From Pseudomonadota bacterium (GTDB lineage Bacteria; Pseudomonadota; Gammaproteobacteria; Burkholderiales; Thiobacillaceae), in assembly GCA_021836225.1 (NCBI GenBank), contig JAKBJA010000117.1, forward strand, positions 186,001-250,000: 64,000 nucleotides of DNA, read 5' to 3'. Position numbers and translations under genes: made by a program. This document shows, in pieces, positions 1 to 11,172 of this stretch. The notes under the pieces are model-generated. The model ran no database searches. It had not been told where the DNA came from and saw nothing but the letters and a program-made list of their open reading frames with translations. Each line of letters starts with the position of its first letter. Within the stretch, counting starts at the first letter, position 1.

Positions 1-2068
1 CCTCGAACCCCGCCTGCGGTTCCAGATAGCGGTACACCGAGGTGAAGCGGCGCGGGTTCGCGCGCACGCGCGCGTAGAGATCGTCCGCCATCTGTGCAGG
101 CGTCTGGTTCTGGTGATTCTGGTAGAAGCGGTGGATGAACAGGCGGCCTTCCTGGTCGACGAAACGCATCAGGTAGGTCTGGCGCAGCGGATTGTTGGCA
201 TCCTCCAGGATGCGCGCCGCCGCGCCTGGTGTGGCGCTGGCATAGTGCCGCACGATGTCGCGCATGATGCGGATGTAGACGAGGTTGACCGAGTTCTTCG
301 TGGCTTCCCATACGTCCATCACGCGGCCATTGTCACTGGCATCGAAATTGACGAAATCGTGCAGCCCGCCCCCGGTGAAGAACATTTCCCGTGCCGCCGA
401 ATACTGGCGGCCCATCGCGGCATCGAGCAGGGCATCCCGCTTGATGCCGGGCTGGCTCAGCAGGGTGGCGGCCACCCACTGCGACAGCACGTCGCGTTGC
501 GGCTGGGCCTTCTGCCTGAGCACCTTGGCGTCGAGCGTACGGTAGTCGTCGTACAGATTCGAGATGATCTGCAGATAGGTGACCAGGGTGCGCAGCTTGG
601 CGGTTGAGCCGAGATCCAGCCGCGCCTGGCTGTTGATGTCGAACGGCTGGTTGAGGTTGTCGGCCTGAACGCGCAGCACATTGCCCAGCGGCGTTTTCTC
701 GTACAGGGTGAAACTGTAGATCACCTTGCCGAACGCGTTGTCCGGCTTCAGCAGTCGAAATCCGATCAGGCCCGACGCGGCGGCGGCCTCGGGGTGGGCC
801 AGGCTTTGCAGATAGGTGCTGACGATCTTTTGCGCCGGCTGGTTGATGGTGGTGTTGACCTGCAGGTCCAGGCGGTCGAGGTCGTACAGGCGCGATTCGC
901 CGAGCAGTTGCGCGAGGCGGATGCGCTGGGCGTTGACGGCTTTCTGGTCGACGAAACGCGGGGCAGGCGGATCGACGCGCTGGTTCGTGCTGCGTAGCCT
1001 GACCTGTTTGGCGCGGTCGGCGAGTTCGCGCGAAATTACGTGCGCGTTGGCCAGCAGGTCGAGATGGTCGTCGGTCAGCGCATCGAGCGCCTTGCGGTTG
1101 GTGGCCAGGTAGTACGACGGGCGACGTTCGGCGATGATCAGCGACAGCACGTGCTTCAGCGCGCTCGCATAGGCCGCTTCGCCGGCGCGCGGGGTTTTTT
1201 CAAGGATCCTGTTGAGCTCGGCGAAATCCAGCCCGTACCACGCCCACAGCCCGTCGCCGATGCCGTTGACTTCGCCGAAACGCGGCGCTGCAGCCAGCGG
1301 CACGGTGTTCAGATACGCCATCACCGTCTTTTTCCGCATCGGCAGCGTGTTGGGGCCGTCGAGATAGGCGCGCAGGCTGGCGGTCGCCATCTGGCGCAGC
1401 TTCTCGCTCATGCTGCTGGTCAGACCCTCGGAGGAATGGCGGTATTTCTCGATCTGCGTCGGCAGGGTGCTGCCGCCGGGCACGTTGCGGTGGGTGTCGA
1501 TGAGGCTGATGCCTTTTTCCATCAGCGCTTCGGCGAGGCGGTCCCATTCCACTGCCGGGTTGCGGGTGGGGTACTGCTCGGTCAGCAGTTCGCGGTTTTC
1601 GATGTAGAGCAGGGAATTGACCAGAACCTTGGGAATCTCGTCAAAGCGGTGGTACACCCGTGTCGGGTGCCGCGCCTGATACAAGGGTTTGCCGTCGCTG
1701 TCGAGCAGGCTGAGGCCGGCCTGGTCTTTCTCGTGATACGGCAGGAACAGGCCGAGGTCGCTCGCCCGCGCCATCTGGATGCTGATCTTGGCCTGCTGGT
1801 CGACCTGCCAGCCCGCCTTGTCGAGCCGGGTCAGGAAATGCGGCAGCGCGCTGTAGCCGAGCCGCACGTCGTACGGACCCTGACCCGGATAGCGGATGCG
1901 GTCGGAGGGCCCCGGCCGGATTTGCCAGGTCATTTTCTGCGCGGCCTTGGCGAGGTATTTCGCCTCCAGTGCCGACGACAGCAACTCGTAGGCGATGAGG
2001 CCGATCAGGCTGACGCTCAGCAGCAGGATGCCGAGGCCGATCAGGATGCGACGCGGGACTTTATGCAT
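1..2068 (-). CDS. Class A penicillin-binding protein-like transglycosylase/transpeptidase (3' end outside window)
   Basis: Reads from an ATG at 2068 to the left edge without a stop, so about 689 N-terminal residues are visible and the C-terminus is missing. An N-terminal membrane anchor (about residues 7-28) is followed by a region resembling the GT51 glycosyltransferase domain (YIENRELL, then GGSTLPTQI near residue 200). The transpeptidase part shows an SxxK motif (GSTAK, Ser about 488) and an SxN motif (NSVN, Ser about 593); the KTG box would lie beyond the edge. The family polymerises and cross-links periplasmic peptidoglycan. The GT51 motifs are clearly divergent from the usual EDxxF and GGSTITQQ, so glycosyltransferase activity is uncertain. 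It starts 4 bases after the hemF stop, as the last visible gene of the dusB-fis-purHD-tsaC-hemF run. Confidence 0.75.
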   Translation of the reverse strand, partial: MHKVPRRILIGLGILLLSVSLIGLIAYELLSSALEAKYLAKAAQKMTWQIRPGPSDRIRYPGQGPYDVRLGYSALPHFLTRLDKAGWQVDQQAKISIQMARASDLGLFLPYHEKDQAGLSLLDSDGKPLYQARHPTRVYHRFDEIPKVLVNSLLYIENRELLTEQYPTRNPAVEWDRLAEALMEKGISLIDTHRNVPGGSTLPTQIEKYRHSSEGLTSSMSEKLRQMATASLRAYLDGPNTLPMRKKTVMAYLNTVPLAAAPRFGEVNGIGDGLWAWYGLDFAELNRILEKTPRAGEAAYASALKHVLSLIIAERRPSYYLATNRKALDALTDDHLDLLANAHVISRELADRAKQVRLRSTNQRVDPPAPRFVDQKAVNAQRIRLAQLLGESRLYDLDRLDLQVNTTINQPAQKIVSTYLQSLAHPEAAAASGLIGFRLLKPDNAFGKVIYSFTLYEKTPLGNVLRVQADNLNQPFDINSQARLDLGSTAKLRTLVTYLQIISNLYDDYRTLDAKVLRQKAQPQRDVLSQWVAATLLSQPGIKRDALLDAAMGRQYSAAREMFFTGGGLHDFVNFDASDNGRVMDVWEATKNSVNLVYIRIMRDIVRHYASATPGAAARILEDANNPLRQTYLMRFVDQEGRLFIHRFYQNHQNQTPAQMADDLYARVRANPRRFTSVYRYLEPQAGFE

Positions 2069-2072
2069 GGCT

Positions 2073-2999
2073 TCAGATCCAGTCGCGCGCGGTCAGGAAA
2101 TCGGTATACAGCGAGGCTTCTGGCGTGCCCGCTTCGGGGTGCCAGTCGTAACGCCACTTCACGATGGGCGGCAGCGACATCAGGATCGACTCGGTGCGCC
2201 CGCCCGACTGCAGGCCGAACAGGGTGCCGCGGTCGTAGACCAGGTTGAACTCGACGTAGCGCCCGCGCCGGTAGGCCTGGAAATCGCGTTCGCGCTCGCC
2301 GTAGGAGATGTCCTTGCGGCGTTCGAGGAGGGGCAGGTACGCGGCGAGGAAGGCATCGCCCACGCTTTTCGTCATGGCAAAGGCGCGGTCGAAGCCGCCT
2401 TCGGAGAAGTCGTCGTAGAAGATGCCGCCGATACCCCGCGGTTCGTTGCGGTGCTTGAGGAAGAAGTAGCGGTCGCACCATTCCTTGAAGCGCGGATGCA
2501 GGTCGGCGCCAAACGGGTCGAGCGCCCGCTTGCAGGTGGCGTGGAAGTGCTGCGCGTCATCGGTGAAGCCATAGTAGGGCGTGAGATCCATGCCGCCGCC
2601 GAACCACCACACGGGCACTTCGCCATCCTTCAGCGCGACGAAGCAGCGCACGTTCATGTGCACTGTCGGCGCGTAGGGATTGCGCGGGTGCAGCACCAGC
2701 GAGACGCCCATCGCCTCCCAGCGTCGGCCTGCGAGCTCGGGGCGGTGCGCGCTGGCCGACGGCGGCAGCTGGCTGCCCGTTACGTGCGAGAAATTCACCC
2801 CGCCGCGCTCGAACACGCGGCCTTCCTCGATCAGCCGCGAGATGCCGCCGCCGCCTTCGGGGCGCGTCCAGGCGTCGGTGCGAAAGGGCAGGCCATCGGC
2901 CGCTTCGAGCGCGGCGACGATGCACGCCTGCAGATCGAGCAACCAGGTTTTGACTGCGCTGGTATCAAATGGGGTGGTGACGGGGGCGTGGTCAGGCAT
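2073..2999 (-). CDS. hemF: Oxygen-dependent coproporphyrinogen III oxidase
   Basis: A 308-residue protein matching HemF along its whole length, including the conserved block [16 protein letters not shown] and [13 protein letters not shown]. The family carries out the O2-dependent oxidative decarboxylation of coproporphyrinogen III to protoporphyrinogen IX in the cytoplasm. I chose the ATG at 2999 because its A is also the last base of the tsaC stop codon, a typical coupled start, and the protein then has the usual family length. A longer open frame to 3188 exists but runs inside tsaC. Use of the O2-dependent enzyme points to a life with oxygen, though it does not exclude an additional HemN. 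The CopD/HemJ-like gene at 43175 may serve the next step of the pathway. Confidence 0.97.
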   Translation of the reverse strand: MPDHAPVTTPFDTSAVKTWLLDLQACIVAALEAADGLPFRTDAWTRPEGGGGISRLIEEGRVFERGGVNFSHVTGSQLPPSASAHRPELAGRRWEAMGVSLVLHPRNPYAPTVHMNVRCFVALKDGEVPVWWFGGGMDLTPYYGFTDDAQHFHATCKRALDPFGADLHPRFKEWCDRYFFLKHRNEPRGIGGIFYDDFSEGGFDRAFAMTKSVGDAFLAAYLPLLERRKDISYGERERDFQAYRRGRYVEFNLVYDRGTLFGLQSGGRTESILMSLPPIVKWRYDWHPEAGTPEASLYTDFLTARDWI

Positions 3000-3556
3000 C
3001 AGGGGCGAAGTAGCGTTCCGGTGGCAAGGTCGATCAGGGTGGAGGGGCGTTTTCGTGTGCCGATGCGGCCGGCGATCACGCGCACCTGCGCGCCGAATAT
3101 TCTGCGGCATTCCGCCGCGGTTTTGGCGGGTTTTTTGCCACTTTTGTTGGCGCTGGTGGAAACCAGCGCCATGCCGAGGCTGCGGCACAGGCGCGCGGCG
3201 CCGCGGTGGGCGGTGACGCGCACCGCGATGGTGGGGCGCCCGCCGGTCAGTTCGGGCAGGCAGGTCGCGGAGGCGGGAACAACCCAGGTGACGGGGCCGG
3301 GCCAGCTGCGATCAACACGCGTCCGGTCTGCGGCGTTCAAAGGACGGATGAATGGTTTGAGCTGCTTGAAGCGGTCGGCAATCAGCAGCAGGCCCTTGCC
3401 TGCGCTGCGGCCCTTCAGCCGGATGAGTCGCTTCAGTGCGCGCGGATTGCGCGGGTCGCAGCCGAGGCCGTAGCAGGATTCGGTCGGGTAGGCGATGACG
3501 CCGCCGCGTTTCAGGTAAGCGGCAAGCTGCACCGCAGCCTCACTTTTTCCGGTCAA
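2999..3556 (-). CDS. tsaC: L-threonylcarbamoyladenylate synthase, TsaC/YrdC/Sua5 family
   Basis: A 185-residue single-domain YrdC-like protein with the nucleotide/threonine-binding segment [15 protein letters not shown] near the N-terminus and the family pattern [13 protein letters not shown]. The family makes threonylcarbamoyl-AMP from threonine, bicarbonate and ATP for the t6A37 modification of ANN-decoding tRNAs. The length fits TsaC (about 190 aa) rather than the longer Sua5. The start at 3556 overlaps the end of purD by 17 bases, and the stop overlaps the hemF start by one base, so the genes are probably co-translated. Confidence 0.93.
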   Translation of the reverse strand: MTGKSEAAVQLAAYLKRGGVIAYPTESCYGLGCDPRNPRALKRLIRLKGRSAGKGLLLIADRFKQLKPFIRPLNAADRTRVDRSWPGPVTWVVPASATCLPELTGGRPTIAVRVTAHRGAARLCRSLGMALVSTSANKSGKKPAKTAAECRRIFGAQVRVIAGRIGTRKRPSTLIDLATGTLLRP

Positions 3557-4817
3557 GCGCGCGCCAGCCGATGTCGCGGCGGTATTGCATGCCGTCGAAG
3601 TGGATGCCGGCGATCGCCTCGTAGGCGCGCTTCTGCGCCATGCGCACGCTGTCGCCGAGCGCAGTCACCGCCAGCACGCGGCCGCCGCTCACCACGGTGC
3701 GGCCGTCCTGGGCTGCGGTGCCGGCATGGAATACGTGCAGGTCCTCCGCCGCGGCGGGCAGCGCGCCGATGACGGCGCCTTTCTGCGGGGCGTCCGGATA
3801 GCCGGCGGCGGCGAGCACCACGCCCAGCGCGGTACGGCGGTCCCATTCGGCTTCCATCTGGTCGAGTCTGCCGTTGACGGCGGCCTCCAACAGGGCGACG
3901 AGGTCGGACTTCAGCCGCATCATGATGGGCTGGGTTTCAGGGTCGCCCATGCGGCAGTTGAATTCCAGCACCTTGGGCGCGCCATCCAGGCCGACCATGA
4001 TGCCGGCGTACAGAAAACCGGTGTAGCGGATGCCGTCGGCGGCCATGCCTTCGACGGTGGGGTGGATCACTTCGCGCATGATGCGCGCGTGCAGCTCGGG
4101 GGTGACCACCGGCGCCGGCGAATAGGCACCCATGCCGCCGGTATTGGGTCCCTGGTCGCCGTCCTGCAGGCGCTTGTGGTCCTGGCTGGAGGCGAGCGCC
4201 AGCACGTGCTCGCCGTCGACCATGACGATGAAGCTGGCTTCCTCGCCCAAGAGGCATTCCTCGATCACCACGCGGTGGCCAGCGTTGCCCATGCTGTTGC
4301 CGGCGAGCATGGCGTCGACGGCGGCATGCGCTTCCTCGGCGGTCGTCGCGACGACCACGCCCTTGCCGGCCGCCAGGCCGTCGGCTTTCACCACGATGGG
4401 CGCGCCATGCTGGTCGATATACGCGTGCGCGGCAGCGGCATCGGTAAAGGTGCCGAAGGCGGCGGTGGGGATGCCGTGGCGCGCCATGAACTGCTTGGCG
4501 AAATCCTTCGAGCTTTCGAGCTGGGCGGCGGCCTGCGTGGGGCCGAAGATCTTCAGTCCGGCGGCGCGGAAGGCGTCGACAACGCCGGCCGCCAGCGGCG
4601 CTTCGGGGCCGACCACGGTGAACGCGATGTCTTCGTCGCGGCGGACAAACTCGAGCAGCGACGGAATCTCCGTCAAGGGCACATTGACGAGACCGTCCTC
4701 GGTCGCGGTACCGCCGTTGCCGGGTGCGACAAACACTTGCGAAACGCGGGGAGACTGCGCGAGTTTCCACGCCAGTGCGTGTTCGCGTCCGCCAGAGCCG
4801 ATGACAAGGATTTTCAT
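3540..4817 (-). CDS. purD: Phosphoribosylamine-glycine ligase
   Basis: A 425-residue GARS with the N-terminal MKILVIGSGGREHALAWKL segment and a central ATP-grasp fold (VIEECLLGEEASF, LEFNCRMGDPETQ). It catalyses the second step of de novo purine synthesis, joining glycine to phosphoribosylamine. The open frame extends 26 codons upstream, but the ATG at 4817 matches the known N-terminus. It follows purH after a 99-base gap containing degenerate inverted repeats; otherwise the genes of this run are tightly packed. Confidence 0.98.
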   Translation of the reverse strand: MKILVIGSGGREHALAWKLAQSPRVSQVFVAPGNGGTATEDGLVNVPLTEIPSLLEFVRRDEDIAFTVVGPEAPLAAGVVDAFRAAGLKIFGPTQAAAQLESSKDFAKQFMARHGIPTAAFGTFTDAAAAHAYIDQHGAPIVVKADGLAAGKGVVVATTAEEAHAAVDAMLAGNSMGNAGHRVVIEECLLGEEASFIVMVDGEHVLALASSQDHKRLQDGDQGPNTGGMGAYSPAPVVTPELHARIMREVIHPTVEGMAADGIRYTGFLYAGIMVGLDGAPKVLEFNCRMGDPETQPIMMRLKSDLVALLEAAVNGRLDQMEAEWDRRTALGVVLAAAGYPDAPQKGAVIGALPAAAEDLHVFHAGTAAQDGRTVVSGGRVLAVTALGDSVRMAQKRAYEAIAGIHFDGMQYRRDIGWRALDRKK

Positions 4818-4828
4818 GTGAGTGAGTG

Positions 4829-4910
4829 GTGAGCAGTAAACGGGGAGCGGTGAACGTTCGGAGGTGAGGACGGGCTTTTTCCGCGCACTGCTCACCGCTT
4901 GCCGTTCACC
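4829..4910. repeat. Degenerate GTGAG-type inverted repeats between purH and purD
   Basis: The gap holds several variants of a GTGAGcgGTrAACG unit. GTGAGCAGT (4829-4837) is the exact reverse complement of ACTGCTCAC (4887-4895), and GGTGAACG (4849-4856) is that of CGTTCACC (4903-4910). The arms occur in parallel order, so the two stems cannot simply nest. Either an inverted duplication of a short repeat or a small dispersed palindromic element would produce this. There is no T-run to suggest a terminator. Confidence 0.6.
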
Positions 4911-4916
4911 CAGTAG

Positions 4917-6491
<1,575 letters not shown>

Positions 6492-6499
6492 GATGGGTT

Positions 6500-6739
6500 T
6501 CAGTCGGAAAGGCCATGTTCGCGCATTTTCTTGCGCAGGGTATTGCGGTTGATGCCGAGCATGTCGGCGGCGCGGGTCTGGTTGCCTTCGGCGCGGTCGA
6601 GGATGTAGGCCAGCAGGGGTTTTTCCACTGCGCTCACCACCATGTTGTAGATCTCGCTCGGCGTTTCGCCATCAAGATCCTTGAAATAGCGGTTGAGCGA
6701 CCGCCGCATGCAGGCGGCGATTTCGTTTTCTTCTATCAT
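6500..6739 (-). CDS. fis: Fis family nucleoid-associated DNA-binding protein
   Basis: A 79-residue protein composed almost entirely of the Fis core, with a C-terminal helix-turn-helix ([17 protein letters not shown]). It lacks the longer N-terminal beta-hairpin region of the 98-residue E. coli Fis, as is usual for betaproteobacteria. Fis bends DNA and modulates transcription and recombination. Its position 14 bases downstream of dusB reproduces the conserved dusB-fis pairing. Confidence 0.94.
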   Translation of the reverse strand: MIEENEIAACMRRSLNRYFKDLDGETPSEIYNMVVSAVEKPLLAYILDRAEGNQTRAADMLGINRNTLRKKMREHGLSD

Positions 6740-6753
6740 TTTAAAGTTCCCCT

Positions 6754-7818
6754 TTATGCTGCGAGCCTGGAGGCCGCTGGCATGTCTTCCGCATTATTGT
6801 TGTCGTGGCTGGTCTCATAACGCAGGCGGTTGTCTGCGCGTGCCGCCTGGGCAAAGTATTCGTTCACGACGGCAAGCTGTTCGGCCACCGAGTCGAGCTG
6901 GTTCATGGTGTGGCGGAAGGCGCTGCTGCCGACCAGCCCCCGGGTGTACCAGGAAATGTGCTTGCGCGCCACGCGCACGCCGGTGACGTCGCCATAGAAG
7001 GCATACAGGTCGTGGATGTGTTCGAGCAGCACGGCGTGGATTTCCGCGACTTCGGGCTGTGGCAGGTGCGCGCCGGTGGCCAGGAAATGCTCGATCTCGC
7101 GGAAGATCCACGGGCGGCCCTGCGCAGCGCGGCCGATCATCACCGCGTCGGCACCGGTGTAGTCGAGCACGTAGCGGGCCTTTTCCGGCGTGGTGATGTC
7201 GCCGTTGGCGATGACGGGAATGCGGGCCTCTGCCTTCACCGCACGGATGGTGTCGTATTCGGCCTCGCCGGTGTAGCCGCAGGCGCGCGTGCGGCCGTGC
7301 ATCGCCAGCGCCTGCACGCCGGCGTTCTCGGCGATCTTCAGGATGTTGAGTGCGTTGCGGTGTTCGCGATCCCAGCCGGTGCGGATCTTCAGCGTCACCG
7401 GAACTTCGGGTACGGCGGCGACCACGGCGTCGAGGATGCGGCCGACCAGCGCTTCGTCCTGCAGCAGGGCCGAGCCCGCCATCACATTGCACACCTTTTT
7501 GGCCGGGCAGCCCATGTTGATGTCGATGATCTGCGCGCCGCGGTCGACGTTGTGGCGCGCGGCCTCGGCCATCATCCCGGGGTCGGCGCCAGCGATCTGC
7601 ACGCTGATCGGGTCGACCTCGCCTTCGTGGTTGGCGCGCCGCGCCGTCTTGGCCGAGCCATACAGCAGCGAGTTCGACGTCACCATCTCGGACACGGCCA
7701 TCCCTGCGCCAAGTTTCTTGCAAAGCTGGCGGAAAGGCCGGTCCGTCACCCCGGCCATGGGGGCGACGATCAGGCGGTTCTTGAGAAGGTGGCGGCCGAT
7801 ACGCATAAGGGGTGGCAT
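6754..7818 (-). CDS. dusB: tRNA-dihydrouridine synthase B
   Basis: A 354-residue FMN-dependent TIM-barrel Dus protein with the N-terminal [14 protein letters not shown] segment and the catalytic cysteine in NMGCPAKK (Cys about 104). The family reduces specific uridines of tRNA to dihydrouridine. I chose the ATG at 7818 (MPPLMRIG) because a GAAGGG ribosome site lies just upstream; an internal ATG at 7806 is possible and a longer open frame to 7917 is not supported. It is the first gene of the dusB-fis-purH run. Confidence 0.96.
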   Translation of the reverse strand: MPPLMRIGRHLLKNRLIVAPMAGVTDRPFRQLCKKLGAGMAVSEMVTSNSLLYGSAKTARRANHEGEVDPISVQIAGADPGMMAEAARHNVDRGAQIIDINMGCPAKKVCNVMAGSALLQDEALVGRILDAVVAAVPEVPVTLKIRTGWDREHRNALNILKIAENAGVQALAMHGRTRACGYTGEAEYDTIRAVKAEARIPVIANGDITTPEKARYVLDYTGADAVMIGRAAQGRPWIFREIEHFLATGAHLPQPEVAEIHAVLLEHIHDLYAFYGDVTGVRVARKHISWYTRGLVGSSAFRHTMNQLDSVAEQLAVVNEYFAQAARADNRLRYETSHDNNNAEDMPAASRLAA

Positions 7819-7937
7819 TTTACCCTTCTCGAGGGTCTCGACCAAGCGTGGAAAAATTACATTTCGGGTTGGAGATAGGCCGCATGAGCGACTACTATCA
7901 ACAGGGCGACATTTCATCGATAAATGGAGGAAAAAGC

Positions 7938-8357
7938 ATGAGTTTCATGTCTGAATTCAAGGCGTTTGCGGTCAAGGGCAATGCCATGGACCTGGCGGTC
8001 GGCGTGATCATCGGCGCCGCTTTCGGCAAGATCGTCGACTCCATCGTCAGCGACCTGATCATGCCGATCGTCGGCGCGCTGTTCGGTGGCTTCGATTTTT
8101 CCAACAAGTTCATCGCGCTCAAGGCCGTGCCGGAAGGCGTGGCGATGACGCTGGCTGAGGTGAAAAAGGCCGGCGTCCCGGTGTTTGCCTACGGCAACTT
8201 CCTCACCATCCTGCTCAACTTCATCATTCTGGCGTTCATCGTCTTCATTCTGGTCAAGCAGCTCAACCGGCTGAAGAAGGAAGCGCCCGCCGCCCCGCCG
8301 CCAACGCCGGAAGACGTCGTGCTGCTGCGCGAAATCCGCGACAGCCTGAAAAAGTAA
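7938..8357 (+). CDS. mscL: Large-conductance mechanosensitive channel
   Basis: A 139-residue MscL: an N-terminal amphipathic segment ([19 protein letters not shown]), TM1 about residues 18-45, TM2 about 78-100, and a charged C-terminal helix ([15 protein letters not shown]). It forms the pentameric emergency-release channel opened by membrane tension on hypo-osmotic shock. The start is fixed by a strong GGAGG at 7926-7930. It is a single gene divergent from dusB and followed by a strong terminator. Confidence 0.97.
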   Translation: MSFMSEFKAFAVKGNAMDLAVGVIIGAAFGKIVDSIVSDLIMPIVGALFGGFDFSNKFIALKAVPEGVAMTLAEVKKAGVPVFAYGNFLTILLNFIILAFIVFILVKQLNRLKKEAPAAPPPTPEDVVLLREIRDSLKK

Positions 8358-8373
8358 GGCGGCGCGTACACGT

Positions 8374-8410
8374 AAAAAGGCAACCCGGCCAAGCCGGGTT
8401 GCCTTTTTTT
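8374..8410. terminator. Bidirectional intrinsic terminator between mscL and polA
   Basis: An 11-bp perfect stem (GGCAACCCGGC / GCCGGGTTGCC) with a CAA loop at 8379-8403 is flanked by an A-run on the left and a T-run on the right, so it can end both mscL (plus) and polA (minus) transcripts. Confidence 0.93.
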
Positions 8411-8432
8411 CATGGGGACGCGAACGCCGGGG

Positions 8433-11159
8433 TCAGTGTGCCGCTTCCCAGTTGCGGCCCGCGCCGACGCCGACGCGCAGCGGCACCTTGAGTGCAGCGA
8501 CGTTGCACATGTGCGCCGGCAGGTCGGCGCGCACGCGGTCGAGTTCGTGTTCGGGCACTTCGAGGATGAGCTCGTCGTGCACCTGCAGCAGCAGGCGGCT
8601 TTCGAGTTTTTCCGCATCGAGCCAGCGTTGCACGGCGATCATCGCCAGCTTGATGAGATCGGCGGCGGTGCCCTGCATCGGCGCGTTGATCGCAGCGCGC
8701 TCGGCGCCCTGGCGGCGCTGCGGGTTGCGGGCGTTGATTTCGGGCAGGTACAGCCGGCGGCCGAACACGGTCTCGACGTAGCCCTGGCTGCGCGCCGCCT
8801 CGCGCGTGCGCTGCATGTAGTCGGCCACCCCGGGATAGCGCGCGAAGTAGCGGTCGATGTAGGCCTGCGCGGCGGCGCGCTCGAGGTTGAGCTGGCTGGC
8901 CAGCCCGAACGCCGACATGCCGTAGATGAGCCCGAAGTTGATGACCTTGGCCATGCGCCGCTGGTCGGCGCTGACGGCGTCGAGCGGCACGCCGAACACT
9001 TCGGCGGCGGTCGCGGTGTGGATGTCGCGGTCCTCGGCGAAGGCGGTCAGCAGGCCGGCGTCATCCGAGAGATGCGCCATGATGCGCAGCTCGATCTGTG
9101 AATAGTCGGCCGACACCAAGATGTGGCCGGGCGGCGCGATGAAGGCCTCGCGGATGCGGCGGCCCTCGGCGGTGCGTGCGGGGATGTTCTGCAGATTGGG
9201 ATCGGAACTCGCCAGCCGGCCGGTCACCGCGGTGGCCTGCGAATAGCTGGTATGGACGCGCCCGGTGGCCGGGTTGATCATCTGCGGCAGCTTGTCGGTG
9301 TAGGTCGACTTCAGCTTGGCCATGCCACGATAGTCGAGAATCGCCCGCGCGATGGGATGGTCGAGCGCCAGCTGTTCCAGCGTTTCCTCGTCGGTGGACG
9401 GCGCGCCGCTCGGCGTTTTCTTGACGACCGGCAGGCCTTTTTGCGTGAACAGAATGTCGCCGATCTGCTTGGGCGAACCGAGATTGAATGGCTGCCCCGC
9501 TTCCTGATACGCACGCTGTTCCAGTTCCAGCATCTTGCGGCCGAGCTCGCCGCTTTGCGCGGCGAGCAGGGTGCGGTCGAGCAGCACGCCGGTGCGTTCC
9601 ATGCGGAACAGGATTTCCGCTACGGGCAGCTCGATATGCCGGTAGACGAAAACCAGCTTGTCCGACGCATCGATCCGCGGCGCCAGCGCATCGCGCACGC
9701 GCAACGTGACGTCGGCGTCTTCCGCGGCGTATTCGCTGGCGCGCTCGATCGCGACCTGCTCAAAGCCGATGCGCGCCGCGCCCTTGCCGGTGACGTCGTC
9801 GTAGCTGATCGTCGCCAGCCCGAGGTGACGCGATGCCAGGTTGCCGAGCTCGTGCGACTGGTGCGCTTCGAGCACATAGGACTGCAGCAGCGTGTCGTCA
9901 ATGACGCCGCCGAGCCGTATCCCATAGTTGGCAAACACGTGGCGGTCGTACTTGAGGTGCTGGCCGATGATCTTGGGTTGCGGGTTCTCCAGCAGCGGCT
10001 TCAGTTTTGCCAGCACGCGGGTGCGATCCAGTTGCGCGGGCGCGCCGGCATAGTGATGCGCCAGCGGCAGGTAGGCCGCTTCGCCTGCCTGGATGGCAAA
10101 CGACATGCCGACCAGTTCGGCCTGCATGGCATCGAGACTGGTGGTTTCGGTGTCGAGCGCGTAGGCCGTCGCTGCGTTCAGTTTGGTGATCCAGGTGTCG
10201 AGCTGGGCCTCGGTGAGAATGGTTTCGTAGTGGACGCGATGATCGCCGCTTTCGTCCTGTTCGGGCGCATCGGGCTGGGCGGTCGCGGCAGCATCGAGTT
10301 CGCGCAGCCAGGTACGGAATTCATAGCGCTCGAACAGCGTGCGCAGCGCGTCGGTGTCGCGCGGCCTGAGGACGAGGTCGTCGAAGTCGAAGGGCAGCGC
10401 CACGTCGGTCTTGATGGTGATCAGCACGCGCGCCTGCGGCAGCCAGTCGAGGGCCGCGCGCAGGTTGTCGCCGACCACGCCCTTGATCTCGCCGGCGTGC
10501 GCCATCAGGTTGTCGAGCGTGCCGTATTCGGCCAGCCATTTCACTGCGGTTTTCGGCCCGCATTTGGCCACGCCCGGGACGTTGTCGACCGTATCGCCGA
10601 TCAGCGTGAGGTAGTCGATGATGCGCTCGGGCGGGACGCCGAACTTGGCGGCGACGCCGGCCTCGTCGAGCGTTTCCAGGCTCATGGTGTTGACCAGCAT
10701 CACACGGTCGTCGACCAGCTGCGCCATGTCCTTGTCGCCGGTGGAGACGATGCTGCGGATGCCTTTCTGCGCGGCGTGCCGCACCAGCGTGCCGATCACG
10801 TCGTCGGCCTCGACGCCGTCGATGACGACGAGCGGCCAGCCTTCGGCGCGGATCGCTTCGTGCAGGGGCTCGATCTGGCTGCGCAGGTCGTCCGGCATCG
10901 GCGGACGGTGCTCCTTGTAGGCGGGATAGAGATCGTCGCGGAAGGTCTTGCCCTTCGCGTCGAACACGCAGGCGATATAATCCGCCGCATGGTCCTTCCG
11001 CAGCTTGTGCAGCATGGAGAGCACGCCCTTGATCGCATTGGTCGGCTCGCCAGCCTTGTTGCGCAGGTCGGGCAGCGCATGAAATGCGCGATACAGGTAG
11101 GACGAGCCGTCCACCAATAACAGGATTTTCCTGGGCTGGCTTACATTAGAATCGTTCAC
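8433..11159 (-). CDS. polA: DNA polymerase I
   Basis: About 908 residues with three regions: an N-terminal 5'-3' exonuclease (LLLVDGSSYLYRAFHALP; helix-hairpin-helix near VDNVPGVAKCGPKTA), a central 3'-5' exonuclease with intact acidic residues (YALDTETTSLDAM), and the polymerase domain (motif A SADYSQIELR, motif C VHDELILEV). It fills gaps and removes RNA primers. The start is uncertain: a GTG at 11159 fits best, although an open frame continues to 11228 inside the divergent gene. There are only 13 bases between this start and the divergent start at 11173. Confidence 0.95.
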   Translation of the reverse strand: MNDSNVSQPRKILLLVDGSSYLYRAFHALPDLRNKAGEPTNAIKGVLSMLHKLRKDHAADYIACVFDAKGKTFRDDLYPAYKEHRPPMPDDLRSQIEPLHEAIRAEGWPLVVIDGVEADDVIGTLVRHAAQKGIRSIVSTGDKDMAQLVDDRVMLVNTMSLETLDEAGVAAKFGVPPERIIDYLTLIGDTVDNVPGVAKCGPKTAVKWLAEYGTLDNLMAHAGEIKGVVGDNLRAALDWLPQARVLITIKTDVALPFDFDDLVLRPRDTDALRTLFERYEFRTWLRELDAAATAQPDAPEQDESGDHRVHYETILTEAQLDTWITKLNAATAYALDTETTSLDAMQAELVGMSFAIQAGEAAYLPLAHHYAGAPAQLDRTRVLAKLKPLLENPQPKIIGQHLKYDRHVFANYGIRLGGVIDDTLLQSYVLEAHQSHELGNLASRHLGLATISYDDVTGKGAARIGFEQVAIERASEYAAEDADVTLRVRDALAPRIDASDKLVFVYRHIELPVAEILFRMERTGVLLDRTLLAAQSGELGRKMLELEQRAYQEAGQPFNLGSPKQIGDILFTQKGLPVVKKTPSGAPSTDEETLEQLALDHPIARAILDYRGMAKLKSTYTDKLPQMINPATGRVHTSYSQATAVTGRLASSDPNLQNIPARTAEGRRIREAFIAPPGHILVSADYSQIELRIMAHLSDDAGLLTAFAEDRDIHTATAAEVFGVPLDAVSADQRRMAKVINFGLIYGMSAFGLASQLNLERAAAQAYIDRYFARYPGVADYMQRTREAARSQGYVETVFGRRLYLPEINARNPQRRQGAERAAINAPMQGTAADLIKLAMIAVQRWLDAEKLESRLLLQVHDELILEVPEHELDRVRADLPAHMCNVAALKVPLRVGVGAGRNWEAAH

Positions 11160-11172
11160 GAGGCGCTCGAAA

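Noticed and set aside
9123..11120. 665-codon open frame opposite polA
   Set aside because: It lies wholly within polA on the other strand, has no recognisable domain, and its composition is that of a mirror frame.
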